Shown here: positions 28,293-37,499 of the stretch, piece by piece
How the letters are laid out: every line of letters begins with the position of its first letter
Numbering within the stretch: position 1 is the stretch's first letter
DNA from: Microvirga ossetica
GTDB lineage: Bacteria > Pseudomonadota > Alphaproteobacteria > Rhizobiales > Beijerinckiaceae
NCBI RefSeq assembly: GCF_002741015.1
Contig: NZ_CP016617.1
Span: 186,001 to 250,000, forward strand
Direction: 5' to 3'
DNA: 64,000 nt
The notes under the pieces: model-generated
Database searches by the model: none
What the model was told of the DNA's origin: nothing
The model's input: the letters and a program-made list of their open reading frames with translations, nothing else
Program-made: the position numbers and the translations under genes

Positions 28293-28364
28293 GGCTGTCC
28301 CTCAGAGTGATGGTGTTGAACCGGGGTCCGAGCGGATCGGCCCCAAGCATCATGAGGGACAGCC
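28293..28364. repeat. 12-bp perfect inverted repeat upstream of an IS110 start
   Basis: GGCTGTCCCTCA (28293-28304) pairs with TGAGGGACAGCC (28353-28364), which ends immediately before the ATG of the truncated IS110 gene. It could be a structured leader, or part of the non-coding guide RNA known in this family. Confidence 0.5.
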
Positions 28365-28525
28365 ATGGACTATTATGCAGGGATCGACGTGTCGTTGGAA
28401 CTGAGCAGCGTCTGCATCCTCGATGCCGCGGGACAGATCGTCCGCGAGGCGAAGGTCGCCAGCGAGCCGGAGGCGCTCACCGCCTTTCTGTCGGGCTTGG
28501 GCTTGCCGCTCACGCGCGTTGGCCT
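28365..28525 (+). pseudogene. N-terminal stub of an IS110-family transposase
   Basis: MDYYAGIDVSLELSSVCILDAAGQIVREAKVASEPEAL is the start of the DEDD domain. Similarity ends at about residue 54 (RVGL), where DNA leading into the IS66 element takes over. The remaining 300 residues are absent. It could belong to the same subgroup as the C-terminal scrap at 6940-7277, but nothing links the two physically. Confidence 0.75.
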
Positions 28526-28654
28526 CGGCCAGCGAGAAGAAGGTTTGGTGCCGCAGCCGTCCGAGAAGTAAGCACTTGGTGTGTGCCCTCTTGTGAGAGC
28601 GCTGTTTGCGCGTGACGTTCTGACCTTAAGGCTCGCTTTAAGGTCAGCAGATCG

Positions 28655-29026
28655 ATGAAGATCGAAGTTCTCGGCACAGAGCGCCGGCGGCGCTGGAGCC
28701 TCCAGGACAAACTCCAGATCGTGGAAGAGACGCTGCAGCCGGGCGTGACGGTGACCGAAGTGGCCCGCCGCCATGGGCTCGCACCCAGCGTGGTTTTCAC
28801 CTGGCACCGGCTGGCCCGCGAAGGACGGCTCGGCGACGCCGGTCCCGCCTTCATACCGGTCAAGATTACACCTATCCCAGGGCAGACTACGCCGATAGCA
28901 TCACCACCGCGGCGCACCGGTCTGATCGAGATCGTCTTGAGGCACGGGCGCCGCGTTCGCGTGGACCGCGAGGTCGATGCCGAGGCGCTGCGGCGAGTGC
29001 TGCAGGTGATGGAGAGCCTATCATGA
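28655..29026 (+). CDS. IS66 accessory protein TnpA
   Basis: 123 aa. Helix-turn-helix of the IS66 Orf1 type ([50 protein letters not shown]) and a C-terminal conserved tail ([35 protein letters not shown]). The stop overlaps the tnpB start (ATGA at 29023-29026), so the two are translationally coupled. Intact. Confidence 0.88.
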   Translation: MKIEVLGTERRRRWSLQDKLQIVEETLQPGVTVTEVARRHGLAPSVVFTWHRLAREGRLGDAGPAFIPVKITPIPGQTTPIASPPRRTGLIEIVLRHGRRVRVDREVDAEALRRVLQVMESLS

Positions 29027-29221
29027 TCCCGGTGCCGACCGGCGTACGTGTGTGGCTGGCCACCGGCCACACCGACATGCGCAAGGGCTTTGGCGGCCTC
29101 TCCCTGCTCGTGCAGGAGACGCTCAAACGGGATCCGCATTTATGTGTCGTGAGAGATTATGTGACGGCGGCAGAGCCGATGGCGGCATCCCAGCATTTTG
29201 CGGCTCCCAGCCGCCACATAA

Positions 29222-30223
29222 TTATAGGCTCTCAAGCAGTTGAAGCACCGCGTCCTTTGCCTTGAACCGGGCGGGGTGCTTGCCCGGGATGGCGGCGTGG
29301 TCGAGACCGCGGCGCATCATCTCGACATCGGCGGCCGCATAGCGATGTGTCGTCGCGACCTGGGCATGACCGAGCCAGGCCTGGATCGTGAGCAGGTCGA
29401 CACCCGATTGCAGCAGCGTCATGGCGAGGGTGTGGCGCAGAACATGGGGCGACACGACCTTGCATGCTAACCCCGGCTGCGTGACCGCGGCTACCGCGCG
29501 CCGGACGACGTGCGTCACACCGAACCGAGTCATTCGCTCACCACGGGCGCCGCGGAATATCGGATCCCGCGAATCATGGTTGAGGCCATGTTCGGCGATC
29601 AAGGCTCTGAGGGCTTGAGCGAGATCGGCCGAGACTGGCACAACACGTTCCCTGCGCCCCTTGCCGCGCAGAAGCACCTGGGGCCTGGTCCGGTCGAGCT
29701 GGACATCGTCGACATTGACGCCCGTTGCTTCGGTTACCCGGGCGCCGGTGCGACCGAGAAACAGCAGCAAGGTTCGATCGCGGCGGCCCCGTACGGTCCG
29801 TTGATCAGGCGCCGCGATGAGCGCATCCAGCTCCGTGCGCGTGAGGTGATGGGTGATCTCGGTGTGCGCTTTCTTCAGCGGGATGGCGAGGATCCTATGG
29901 GCGATGCCAAGCGAGGCGGGGTCGTTGGCGGCGACGTGCTGGAAGAAGGATCGCACCGCCGCCAGCCGCGCATTGCGCGTCTGGACCTTGTTCCCGCGCG
30001 AGACCTCCAGGTGATCGAGGAAGGCAAGGATGGTGTCGCGATCCAAGTCGCCGATGGTGAGATCGCATGGCGTACATCCGGTCCTATCGGCGGCAAACAG
30101 GATCAGCATGCGAAGGGCATCCCGATAACTGGCGATCGTTGCTGGCGTGGCATTGCGCTGCTTGGCCATGCGATGGCGGAAGAAGGACTCCAGCAGCGAC
30201 GGAAAGGAGAAGCGGCCGGTCAT
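29222..30223 (-). CDS. RIT tyrosine recombinase 3 (last gene)
   Basis: 333 aa. XerC/D-like: N-terminal SAM-like domain ([27 protein letters not shown]), Arg in [16 protein letters not shown], HxxR in [15 protein letters not shown], His and Tyr in [17 protein letters not shown]. The stop lies at the subterminal inverted repeat at 29208-29223. Last gene of the trio, coupled to the middle gene by ATGA. Confidence 0.88.
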   Translation of the reverse strand: MTGRFSFPSLLESFFRHRMAKQRNATPATIASYRDALRMLILFAADRTGCTPCDLTIGDLDRDTILAFLDHLEVSRGNKVQTRNARLAAVRSFFQHVAANDPASLGIAHRILAIPLKKAHTEITHHLTRTELDALIAAPDQRTVRGRRDRTLLLFLGRTGARVTEATGVNVDDVQLDRTRPQVLLRGKGRRERVVPVSADLAQALRALIAEHGLNHDSRDPIFRGARGERMTRFGVTHVVRRAVAAVTQPGLACKVVSPHVLRHTLAMTLLQSGVDLLTIQAWLGHAQVATTHRYAAADVEMMRRGLDHAAIPGKHPARFKAKDAVLQLLESL

Positions 30224-31155
30224 GGCGTCTCTCCCCAGGCCAAGGCCCGTTCGGCGGCCATGGCCAAAAGATCGGCGTCCGCGGTGACGTAATAGGCGGT
30301 GTCGCTGTAGTGGCCATGGCCGAGATAGGTCGCGAGCAGCGGCAGCATCGCTCGCGCATCGGCGCCTTGCTGGTGCCAGTTCGCCAGCCGCCTGACCGCG
30401 AAACGGTGACGCAGGTCGTGGAGACGCACCGGCTTGCCGCGATCGAGGCCGGCGAGGGAGCGCGCCGCGCCGAAGGCGGCGTTCAGACCGGACTTCGACA
30501 ATCGCGTCCCACGCGAGCTGACGAAGAATGCTGGCATGTCCGGCATTGGAAAGGCCCCATCCCGGAGTCTTGCATAGTCGCGCAGGACCGCCAGCGTCGA
30601 AGGATGGACAGGAACCAGGCGATCCTTGCGGAACTTGGTCCTTCGAATGTGGAGAATCCCCTGAGCCAGATCGGCATCACCGCGATCGAGGCGCAACGCC
30701 TCGCCGGACCGCATGCCGGTGCTGGCGAGCAGGCCGACGAGCGGCGTCAGGAACCGGGCGCGCTCGGGATAATCGGGCGACACCGCGCGGCATGCCGCCA
30801 TGAGCCGTGAGAGTTCCTCGTCGGTGAGGATCCTGGGTGGCGGGATGGCTCGGTTCCTGGGAAAGGCCTTGGGGTCAAGCGCGTCGGTGCGCGGATCGAA
30901 GATGGCGAGATACTCGCTGAATCTGCGAACCACGCCGTAGCGAACGGCCCGTCCATTCGCCGTGCCCGCCCAGGAGCCTATGAAGCCGAGCACCGTTTGG
31001 CGGCAGAGTGGACCATCGAGCTGTTCGCCATCGACATAGGCGACGAGCGCGCGCAGGATCGTGGCCTGCTTGCTGAGCGAGAAGCCGAGCGAGCGTCGAA
31101 GCGCGACATAGGCCTCGACATGCTTGCTGAGTCTGCTGGAGAATGTGCTCATCAC
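30220..31155 (-). CDS. RIT tyrosine recombinase 2 (middle gene)
   Basis: 311 aa. Core-binding domain (HVEAYVALRRSLGFSLSKQATILRALVAYV) then catalytic domain: Arg in LASTGMRSGEALRL, HxxR in RLHDLRHRFAVRR, His and Tyr in YLGHGHYSDTAYYVTA. Overlaps both neighbours by four bases, giving a tight three-gene unit. All catalytic residues are present, so it appears functional. Confidence 0.88.
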   Translation of the reverse strand: MMSTFSSRLSKHVEAYVALRRSLGFSLSKQATILRALVAYVDGEQLDGPLCRQTVLGFIGSWAGTANGRAVRYGVVRRFSEYLAIFDPRTDALDPKAFPRNRAIPPPRILTDEELSRLMAACRAVSPDYPERARFLTPLVGLLASTGMRSGEALRLDRGDADLAQGILHIRRTKFRKDRLVPVHPSTLAVLRDYARLRDGAFPMPDMPAFFVSSRGTRLSKSGLNAAFGAARSLAGLDRGKPVRLHDLRHRFAVRRLANWHQQGADARAMLPLLATYLGHGHYSDTAYYVTADADLLAMAAERALAWGETP

Positions 31156-32372
31156 GCGTCTCCGGGAAAAGGAAGGGCGACTTCGGCGAGTTGCGACACC
31201 GCGACCTTCACGTAGATGGCGGTCGTATCGATGCTGCGATGGCCGAGCAGGTCGGCGATCTCGTTGATCGGTCGTCGCCGGTTGACAAGATGGGTCGCCA
31301 AGCTATGCCGGATGAGATGGGCGCCGATGGGACCGTTTAGCACGATGCCGGCGCGCTGCAGTGCGGAGCGGACGATGCGGGAGATGTTGGTGCTGCAGTC
31401 GATCGGGCGCACGGGCGGGAGGTGCACCAGGAACACGCGACGGCTGCGGCAATCGGGCCGGGCCCGCAAGACATAATCGGCGAGCGCTTCGCCCGCCTCC
31501 TGCGTGAGGGGCACGCTCCGATCGCGCCTCGCCTTGGTGCGGCGTATCCGAACCTGCGCATCGCGCCACCGAATATCCTCGAGGACGAGTGAGCGAAGTT
31601 CCTTGTTGCGGATGCCGGTCGTGGCCAGCAACAGGAGGATAGCCCGATCGCGACTGCCGGTAGGGGTCGCAGGGTCGATGGCGTCGATCGCCTTCCTGAT
31701 ATCCTCCCAACCCAGTTGCCGCGGCAAATGCGCGAGACGGTAGCATGGCGTGCGCGGCACGAACCGCGCAAGGTCCAGGTCATTGAGGTTGGCCCAGTGC
31801 AGGAACCTCAGAAACCGGCGCATATAGGACCCGGTCGCTGCCCGCGTGTTATCCATGGACGACAGGCCCATGAGGTGACCGGTGAGCGCCAGCACATGTA
31901 TGCCGGTCATGGCCGAGAGCGGCTCGCTGGCGTGATGCCGCTCCCACCAGGCAAGCAGCCGCCGCGCGAGGAGCATCTGACCCTCCCGCGTCTTCACTGC
32001 CAGACCGCGCACCTCACGCAGGTAGCTGGAATAGCCTGTCAGCAGGGCCTCATGTGGATGGGGCTCGTGACGGCCAATCTCGAAGCGGTGAGGAACAATC
32101 CTCCGGGCTAGGGCGATCGCGGTGCGTGCGGCGACACGTGAGGTTTTGGTCGGACAACCGGCGACAAAGCCATCGATCAGGGCTTGGGTGATCGGCTTTG
32201 CGCGTGATACGACTCCACCGAACCGTCCCAATCGGCCGAGGTAGATCTTCGCTGAAGTGCGCTGATAGCCGCTCTCGAAAAGATGGGTTGCGATGCAATC
32301 GAGCTCGTCACCCAGGCCGCCGCCTCTCAAGCGATGCAGGACCCTCGGATACTTGAAGTAGCGTTCCAGCAT
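31152..32372 (-). CDS. RIT tyrosine recombinase 1 (first gene)
   Basis: 406 aa from the ATG at 32372 (an in-frame start at 32411 is less likely). Phage-integrase catalytic domain in the C-terminal half: Arg in TTGIRNKELRSL, His-x-x-Arg in AHLIRHSLATHL, His in LLGHRSIDTTAIYVKV with the Tyr nucleophile there. The N-terminal half is a SAM-like core-binding domain. The stop overlaps the next gene's start by four bases (31152-31155), so translation is coupled. Recombinases of this kind cut and join element ends; the need for three different ones is not understood. Confidence 0.88.
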   Translation of the reverse strand: MLERYFKYPRVLHRLRGGGLGDELDCIATHLFESGYQRTSAKIYLGRLGRFGGVVSRAKPITQALIDGFVAGCPTKTSRVAARTAIALARRIVPHRFEIGRHEPHPHEALLTGYSSYLREVRGLAVKTREGQMLLARRLLAWWERHHASEPLSAMTGIHVLALTGHLMGLSSMDNTRAATGSYMRRFLRFLHWANLNDLDLARFVPRTPCYRLAHLPRQLGWEDIRKAIDAIDPATPTGSRDRAILLLLATTGIRNKELRSLVLEDIRWRDAQVRIRRTKARRDRSVPLTQEAGEALADYVLRARPDCRSRRVFLVHLPPVRPIDCSTNISRIVRSALQRAGIVLNGPIGAHLIRHSLATHLVNRRRPINEIADLLGHRSIDTTAIYVKVAVSQLAEVALPFPGDA

Positions 32373-32513
32373 GTGCGTTCTCCATGCGAGCGCGGATAGC
32401 CCAACGTCCACTGGAGAAATGGCTCAGATTATGTAGCGGCCAGGAACCGCAATGCGCTGGAACTCCACCGTCAGCGATCCCGCCGCCACATCATCTCTCA
32501 CGACACATAAGAA

Positions 32514-32539
32514 CGGATATGTGGCGCGCCACATATCCG
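32514..32539. repeat. 26-bp perfect palindrome beside the RIT right end
   Basis: CGGATATGTGGCG followed by its exact complement CGCCACATATCCG. It is not part of tnpB, because removing 29140-32542 restores that gene. It therefore moved with the element or was made during insertion. Confidence 0.75.
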
Positions 32540-32578
32540 CATTCCGGCAGCCTATTTGTCTTCCGCGGCCGGCGCGGC

Positions 32579-33065
32579 CAACAAACGACATAGAGCATAC
32601 GGTTTTCGGTCTGCCACCATTGCGTATCCCTGGCATCCGCTGTTCGGACAAACCGTTCAGGTCTCGCGGTATCGGCGCGGGAAGGCGTTGAGCTTCGTCT
32701 ATACCCAGGAGCGACCGGACCTCTCACGGGAATTGCCGGACTGGATGCTCGACCAGGCCTATTGCGCCGGCATGAGCTTGGGATCTCCACAGGTCAGCGT
32801 TGAGGGCCTTGCCGAGCTGGCCGCTGTCCTTGCGTCGTGGACGACGAATCGCCGCCATGGTGCACGATCTCGTCCTTCGCAGAAGGAGATCGGTCATGCC
32901 AAGATCCCGCCACCGCTCCCGGGCCCAGCCCGCTCTGGCGCTGGAGCCCCGCAAAGCACAGCCGCCCGTGGCCCCGACCCTGAAGGGGATCGTCGAAGCC
33001 CTCGCCGAGCTTCTCCTCGACGCTGCTCAGGCCGAACGCCCGACACGCCAGGGAGGCTTCCATGA
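32579..33065 (+). CDS. DUF5372-like small protein of SR-1
   Basis: The frame is open from the element's left edge. The recognisable part is ATIAYPWHPLFGQTVQVSRYRRG followed by an ELPDWMLDQAYCAGMSLGSPQVSVEGLAELAAVLAS segment, resembling transposon-linked DUF5372 proteins. The actual start is unclear: no ATG precedes the conserved part inside the element, so a rare start, or a start in upstream IS66 sequence, may be used. The C-terminal third overlaps the next gene and is low-complexity, so it may not be conserved. Role unknown; a related gene heads SR-2. Confidence 0.6.
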
Positions 33066-33084
33066 GCGCCCGGATCACCACTGA
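32896..33084 (+). CDS. Small helical protein of SR-1
   Basis: 62 aa. ATG 32896 preceded by AAGGAG at seven-base spacing. An Arg/Pro/Gln-rich start leads into one helix (TLKGIVEALAELLLDAAQAERP). It overlaps the recombinase start by 23 bases, so translation is probably coupled. A similar gene is in the same place in SR-2 (helix RREIVKDLAVVLQEVK). Possible recombination accessory or directionality factor, by position only. Confidence 0.65.
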   Translation: MPRSRHRSRAQPALALEPRKAQPPVAPTLKGIVEALAELLLDAAQAERPTRQGGFHERPDHH

Positions 33085-35146
33085 GCATCTGCGGCGCGCG
33101 GCGGTCGTCTATGTTCGCCAGTCGACAATGGCCCAGGTCATGGGCAATCTCGAAAGCCAGCGCCGGCAATACGATCTGGCTGGGGAAGCGCGGGCCAAGG
33201 GCTTTGCCTCGGTCACCGTGATCGACGATGATCTGGGACGCTCCGGATCGGGCCGCAGCGAGCGTCCGGGCTTCGAGCGGCTGGTCGCTCTGGTCTGTTC
33301 CGGCGAGGTCGGAGCCGTTTATTGTATCGAGGCGTCGCGCTTGGCCCGCAATGGGCGTGACTGGCATCATCTGATCGATCTGTGCGCACTCGCCGGCTCG
33401 CTCGTGATCGATCCCGATGGGGCGTACGATCCGCGGCTGGTTAACGACCGCCTGCTGTTGGGGTTGAAGGGAACCATGTCGGAATACGAGTTGAGCCTGA
33501 TGCGCCAGCGCGGGATCGCCGCCCGCGATGCGAAGGCGCAACGCGGTGAGTTCCGGTTCATGCTGCCGCCTGGGTTCTGCTGGAACGAGGAGGGCCGGAT
33601 CGAGATCGATCCTGACGAGCATGTTGCCGACACGATCCGGCTGGTCTTCACGAAGTTCCGGGAGTTGGGCAGTGCCCGCCAGGTCTTTCTTTGGCTTAGG
33701 GACGCGGCGATCAAGATGCCGGTCGTGCGGCGCAATGTCGATGTGTGCAAGCTCATCTGGAAGGCGGCGGCTTATCACAGTGTCGTCCAGATCCTGCACA
33801 ACCCACTCTATGCCGGCGCCTATGCCTTCGGCCGCACGGGACAGCGCACCCGCCTCACAGAGGGCCGTGCCAGGACCGTTGGCGGACGCAAGACCAGGAA
33901 CGAGTGGAGCGTGCTCCTGCGGGATCATCATCCCGGCTACATCACCTGGCAGGAGTTCGAGGACAACCAGAAGCTTCTGCTTGAGAACGCGCATATGAAG
34001 AAGAACTGCGCCCGCAAGTCGGCCCGGGGCGGGCGGGCGCTTCTGACGGGACTGATGCGATGCGGCCATTGCGGGCGCATGATGCGGGTCTTCTACGGCA
34101 TGGGAAAGGGCAATGCGCACCGCTATCAGTGCCGTGGCGACGATGCCCATGTCGGTTCCGGCCTGTGCATCGGCATCGGCGGGGTTCGGGTCGATCGGGC
34201 GGTGGCGCTCGAGATCCTCGACGCCGTCTCCGAGCGGGCTGTCGAAGCGGCGATCCTGGCCGCGGATCAAACCGAGCGGACACGCCAGGATGCGATCGCT
34301 GCTGTACGGCGCGAGCTCGAACAGGCCCGTTACGAGACCTCCCTCGCCGGACGGCGCTACGAGTTGGTGGATCCGGCCAAACGTCACGTCGCACGGGAGC
34401 TGGAAGCACGCTGGAACGATGCCCTGGAGCGGGCCACGCAGATCGCGCGTCGGCTGGAGGAACTCTCGTCGTCCCTGGCGGCAAGCCCGCCGATCGACCG
34501 GGTCCTTCTGCTTCAACTCGCCCACGACCTGCCCGCGGCCTGGAATGCAGCAGCGGACATGCGCAGCAAACAGCGCCTGCTTCACATCGTGATTCAGGAG
34601 ATCGTCTGCAATCTCGACGACGCGACGAACGAGGCCGTGCTGTTGATCCATTGGTCCGGTGGACGTCATAGCGAAGTCCGGGTGGCCCGTGTCAAATCCG
34701 GCCGTTACCCAGCTGACAGAGCGCCCTCCGCCGTGGAGGCGTTGCGCACCATGGCGGGGCATTGGCCGGATCGGGAATTGGCGGTGGCGCTCAACCGGAT
34801 GCGCTGCCAGACGGGCGATGGCAACACCTGGACCATAGTGCGGGTGCGGGAGATGCGCGAGCGCCTGGGGTTGCCGCACTACGTGGTGGATCCTGCAAGG
34901 CCGCGGACCGTCACCTTGATGAAGACGGCCGAGCATTTTGGCATCTGTATCGAGTCCGTCAAACGGCTTGTGTCGCGCGGCATCCTGCCCGCGACCCAGA
35001 TCATTCCGGGTGCTCCCTGGCTCGTTCCCGTCGAAGCGCTCTCGTGTGAGACCGTTCGCCAAGGAGTGCAGGCGGTCATCGCCCGCAGGCCGAAGAACTA
35101 CGAGAATTATCAGGACATTAAGATGATCCGCCTCCCGGGGATCTGA
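33062..35146 (+). CDS. Large serine recombinase of SR-1
   Basis: 694 aa; start with GGAGG six bases upstream. Resolvase domain: nucleophile S21 in VVYVRQSTMAQV, EASRLARNGRDWHHLID and LLGLKGTMSEYELSLMRQR. Recombinase domain (QILHNPLYAGAYAFGR). Zinc ribbon (LMRCGHCGRMMRVFYG with a later YQCRG and C). A long coiled coil (residues about 395-470), then a C-terminal HTH-like region (TAEHFGICIESVKRLVSRGILPA). Complete. It probably integrates and excises SR-1. Confidence 0.9.
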   Translation: MSARITTEHLRRAAVVYVRQSTMAQVMGNLESQRRQYDLAGEARAKGFASVTVIDDDLGRSGSGRSERPGFERLVALVCSGEVGAVYCIEASRLARNGRDWHHLIDLCALAGSLVIDPDGAYDPRLVNDRLLLGLKGTMSEYELSLMRQRGIAARDAKAQRGEFRFMLPPGFCWNEEGRIEIDPDEHVADTIRLVFTKFRELGSARQVFLWLRDAAIKMPVVRRNVDVCKLIWKAAAYHSVVQILHNPLYAGAYAFGRTGQRTRLTEGRARTVGGRKTRNEWSVLLRDHHPGYITWQEFEDNQKLLLENAHMKKNCARKSARGGRALLTGLMRCGHCGRMMRVFYGMGKGNAHRYQCRGDDAHVGSGLCIGIGGVRVDRAVALEILDAVSERAVEAAILAADQTERTRQDAIAAVRRELEQARYETSLAGRRYELVDPAKRHVARELEARWNDALERATQIARRLEELSSSLAASPPIDRVLLLQLAHDLPAAWNAAADMRSKQRLLHIVIQEIVCNLDDATNEAVLLIHWSGGRHSEVRVARVKSGRYPADRAPSAVEALRTMAGHWPDRELAVALNRMRCQTGDGNTWTIVRVREMRERLGLPHYVVDPARPRTVTLMKTAEHFGICIESVKRLVSRGILPATQIIPGAPWLVPVEALSCETVRQGVQAVIARRPKNYENYQDIKMIRLPGI

Positions 35147-35338
35147 AGAAAGGCTGCATTATGAAAGAAACTTCGGCGATCTGATCAAGGTCCTCTGGTA
35201 TGATGGCCAGGGCCTATGTTTGTTCTCGAAGCGCATTGATCGTGGTCGTTTTCTGTGGCCGTCGCCGGCCGACGGCACGGTGTCGATTTCCACCGCGCAG
35301 TTGGGTTATCTGCTCGAAGGGTTGGAGTGATACCCCGT

Positions 35339-37402
35339 CTAATCATGGCGATGCTCCCTCAGATCGAGCTGATGAATGTTGCCGGCGCGCAGCGCACGGA
35401 TGGCCTCCAAGGCATCCGCCGTGTCAGGGATGAGATGGCGCCCTGACGCTTCGCGCATCGTCTGAAGAATGCCGCGCCGCAGCCGTTCGCACAGCCATTT
35501 GCGCGGAACTCCCAATCGTTCCACAACCTGCGTAACGGTCAAGCAGCCAGGCACGACTGGCCACCGGGTCTGGCGCCGCGCAACCGTAATGCCATGCCGC
35601 CGCCGAATGCCGCGGACCGTGTTGACCAGAACCCCATTCTGAAGCCCGGGTGAACGGTATTCCTCCGCCGTCAAGATCTGCGCGATCTCGTCATCATACA
35701 CGCCCGCGCGAACCAGCTCGAGGACTCGGGTCTCCATCTCGCCACCGCGCGAGAGTGCACGCAGCGTCGGGACCGGCATCGGTACGGTCAATTCGGTGAT
35801 GGCACCGCCGCGCCACACAATCCGGACGGCAGCCTGATCCCGGGCGCAGCGGTGCAGGATGATCTTGTCGATCAGACACCGCAGCAGTGCCTTGCGCTGA
35901 GACCGGCGCAGGGCTGGATTGGCCCAGATCTCCGGTAGCCGCTGCCCCAGGGCAACAATCTTGGTGTGCAGGCGCGGTGAGATTGGCCGATGCTCCTCAG
36001 CCTGGGTTGTTCTGCGAGCGAGATCGTCCTCGGCCTGACGCAACGTCAGCAAAGCCGCTTCCCATCGGCGTTCCAGTTCAGCGGCAACCAGCCGGTTGTC
36101 CGGGTCGACCCGGTGGAACTGCCGCTCGGCCAGCGCTGCCTCATAGCGCAGGCGTTCGATCTGCTGCTCCTCAGCATGCCGCAGCGCCGCAGTCGCCTGA
36201 CGCTCGCTCTTGCGGGCAAGGTTCCAGGCCTCGATCTCCGCCGGGGCGACCGCGCTCAGGAAAGCCTGAGCCACCGCTGCGTCGATGGGTCCGGCGCGTA
36301 GACATTGGCACTCCGGCACGTTGAACTGCCGATGCAGATGGTTGCAGACGTATTGGCTGCCGCCTTTGTAGCGTACCATCATCTTATGGCCGCACTCGCC
36401 GCACCACGTGATGCCGTGAAGAAGTGCGGCGCCATCGCGCGGGATGCCACGTCCCTTCACACGTTGGTAATCGGCCCGGTTGTCGCTCAGCATGGCCTGG
36501 ATCTTCGCAAATGTATCCCAGTCGATATAGGCAGGATATTTGCCCCGTACGACCGTCCGCCACGCGCCAAAGGGCACTGGCGTTTTGAGCGGGGGGCGGC
36601 CTGAGGCCGTGGGGGGCTGTTGACGGGTGCGCCCATACACGAAAGCGCCGGCGTAAGCCGGGTTTTTGAGAATATTCGTCACTGCCGCAGTCGTGGGCTG
36701 CCTCCAACAGATGTCGCCGAAACGGTTGCGCCGCGGCAGCATCAGACCGCGCTCCGTCATCAATCGGGTGGTCTTCACCGCGGTGCGCATTTGCAGGAAA
36801 GCGGAGAAGACAAGACCGATCCGCTCCTGGACCTCGCGGTTAGGATCCTTTGTGACGACCCCTGTCGGATCCCGGAGAAGACCGGCCGGCAACAACTGGG
36901 CAAGCTCGCCTCGTTCCGCCTTGGCCAGGAGCCCTGCCGTAAGGCGGCCTCGGATGGTATGCAATTCGAGTTCGGAGATCGTCCCCTTGAGCCCCAGCAG
37001 CAGGCGACCGTTGGCGGAACTCGGATCATAGACGCCATCCCGGTCAGCGATCAGGCAGTCCCGATGAGCGCAGACATCGAGAAGCGGATACCAGTCCGAG
37101 CAGTTGCGGGCGAGGCGCGTCACTTCGATTGATAGGATGAGCCCGACTTCGCCCAGCGCCACGCGGGCCACGAGGTCCTTAAAGCCCTGACGGTGCGACC
37201 CGGCTGCGCCGCTCAAGCCGAGATCGGAATCGATGATGTCAATATTGGCCTCATGCCACCCGAGTTCGCGGGCGCGCTCTTGAAGGGCATATTGCAGCCG
37301 CAGGCTTTCCTGGTTGCTGATGACCTGATGCGGCGTCGACTGACGCACATAGATCACGGCATGGCGCGTGAGATGGGTTGAGGTCACGAGTTCCGAGCTC
37401 AT
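35339..37402 (-). CDS. Large serine recombinase of SR-2
   Basis: 687 aa; near-perfect AGGAGGTG five bases before the ATG at 37402. Nucleophile S22 in VIYVRQSTPHQV; resolvase domain with EVTRLARNCSDWYPLLD and LLGLKGTISELELHTIRGR. Recombinase domain (NILKNPAYAGAFVYGRTRQQ), zinc ribbon (WCGECGHKMMVRY, later YVCN and C), coiled coil (about 395-470) and a C-terminal HTH-like segment (TVTQVVERLGVPRKWLCERLRRGIL). Same layout as the SR-1 enzyme but clearly divergent in sequence, so the two elements are relatives and not a recent duplication. Confidence 0.9.
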   Translation of the reverse strand: MSSELVTSTHLTRHAVIYVRQSTPHQVISNQESLRLQYALQERARELGWHEANIDIIDSDLGLSGAAGSHRQGFKDLVARVALGEVGLILSIEVTRLARNCSDWYPLLDVCAHRDCLIADRDGVYDPSSANGRLLLGLKGTISELELHTIRGRLTAGLLAKAERGELAQLLPAGLLRDPTGVVTKDPNREVQERIGLVFSAFLQMRTAVKTTRLMTERGLMLPRRNRFGDICWRQPTTAAVTNILKNPAYAGAFVYGRTRQQPPTASGRPPLKTPVPFGAWRTVVRGKYPAYIDWDTFAKIQAMLSDNRADYQRVKGRGIPRDGAALLHGITWCGECGHKMMVRYKGGSQYVCNHLHRQFNVPECQCLRAGPIDAAVAQAFLSAVAPAEIEAWNLARKSERQATAALRHAEEQQIERLRYEAALAERQFHRVDPDNRLVAAELERRWEAALLTLRQAEDDLARRTTQAEEHRPISPRLHTKIVALGQRLPEIWANPALRRSQRKALLRCLIDKIILHRCARDQAAVRIVWRGGAITELTVPMPVPTLRALSRGGEMETRVLELVRAGVYDDEIAQILTAEEYRSPGLQNGVLVNTVRGIRRRHGITVARRQTRWPVVPGCLTVTQVVERLGVPRKWLCERLRRGILQTMREASGRHLIPDTADALEAIRALRAGNIHQLDLREHRHD

Positions 37403-37499
37403 GCTTCACCTCCTGTAGAACGACCGCTAGGTCTTTGACGATCTCCCGGCGGAGCGCCGCCGGCAGGGTGGTCCAGACGCCTTGAGGGTGGATGGGCAT
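37251..37499 (-). CDS. Small helical protein of SR-2
   Basis: 82 aa from ATG 37499 (MPIHPQGVWTTLPAALRREIVKDLAVVLQEVKHEL). The helix is similar in place and kind to the 62-aa protein of SR-1. It overlaps the recombinase start by about 150 bases, and the overlapped C-terminal part may be unconserved. Likely coupled translation; accessory function inferred from conserved order only. Confidence 0.5.
   Translation of the reverse strand: MPIHPQGVWTTLPAALRREIVKDLAVVLQEVKHELGTRDLNPSHAPCRDLCASVDAASGHQQPGKPAAAICPSRARPRTRVA

Larger units (their letters stand above)
29140..32534 (-). mobile_element. RIT element (three tyrosine recombinases in series)
   Basis: Terminal inverted repeats TTATGTGTCGTGAGAGAT at 29140 and its complement ending at 32510, with the similarity continuing inward (ATGTGxCGGCGG). 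Subterminal inverted copies of CCGCCACATAAT lie at each end. ATCCGCAT is present at both junctions with tnpB (29132-29139 and 32535-32542). Between the right repeat and the junction lies a 26-bp palindrome. Three overlapping recombinase genes read leftward, the hallmark of recombinase-in-trio elements. Confidence 0.85.
32579..35177 (+). mobile_element. Large-serine-recombinase element 1 (SR-1)
   Basis: Sits in tnpB between codon GGC (32576-32578) and GAT (35178). The right end also carries GGC (35175-35177), a 3-bp shared core. No inverted ends are visible, as usual for serine integrases. It contains three overlapping genes: a DUF5372-like protein, a 62-aa protein and a large serine recombinase. 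Confidence 0.75.

Noticed and set aside
32894..35062. 722-codon leftward frame
   Set aside because: Antisense shadow of the SR-1 recombinase, which has all catalytic motifs in the other direction.
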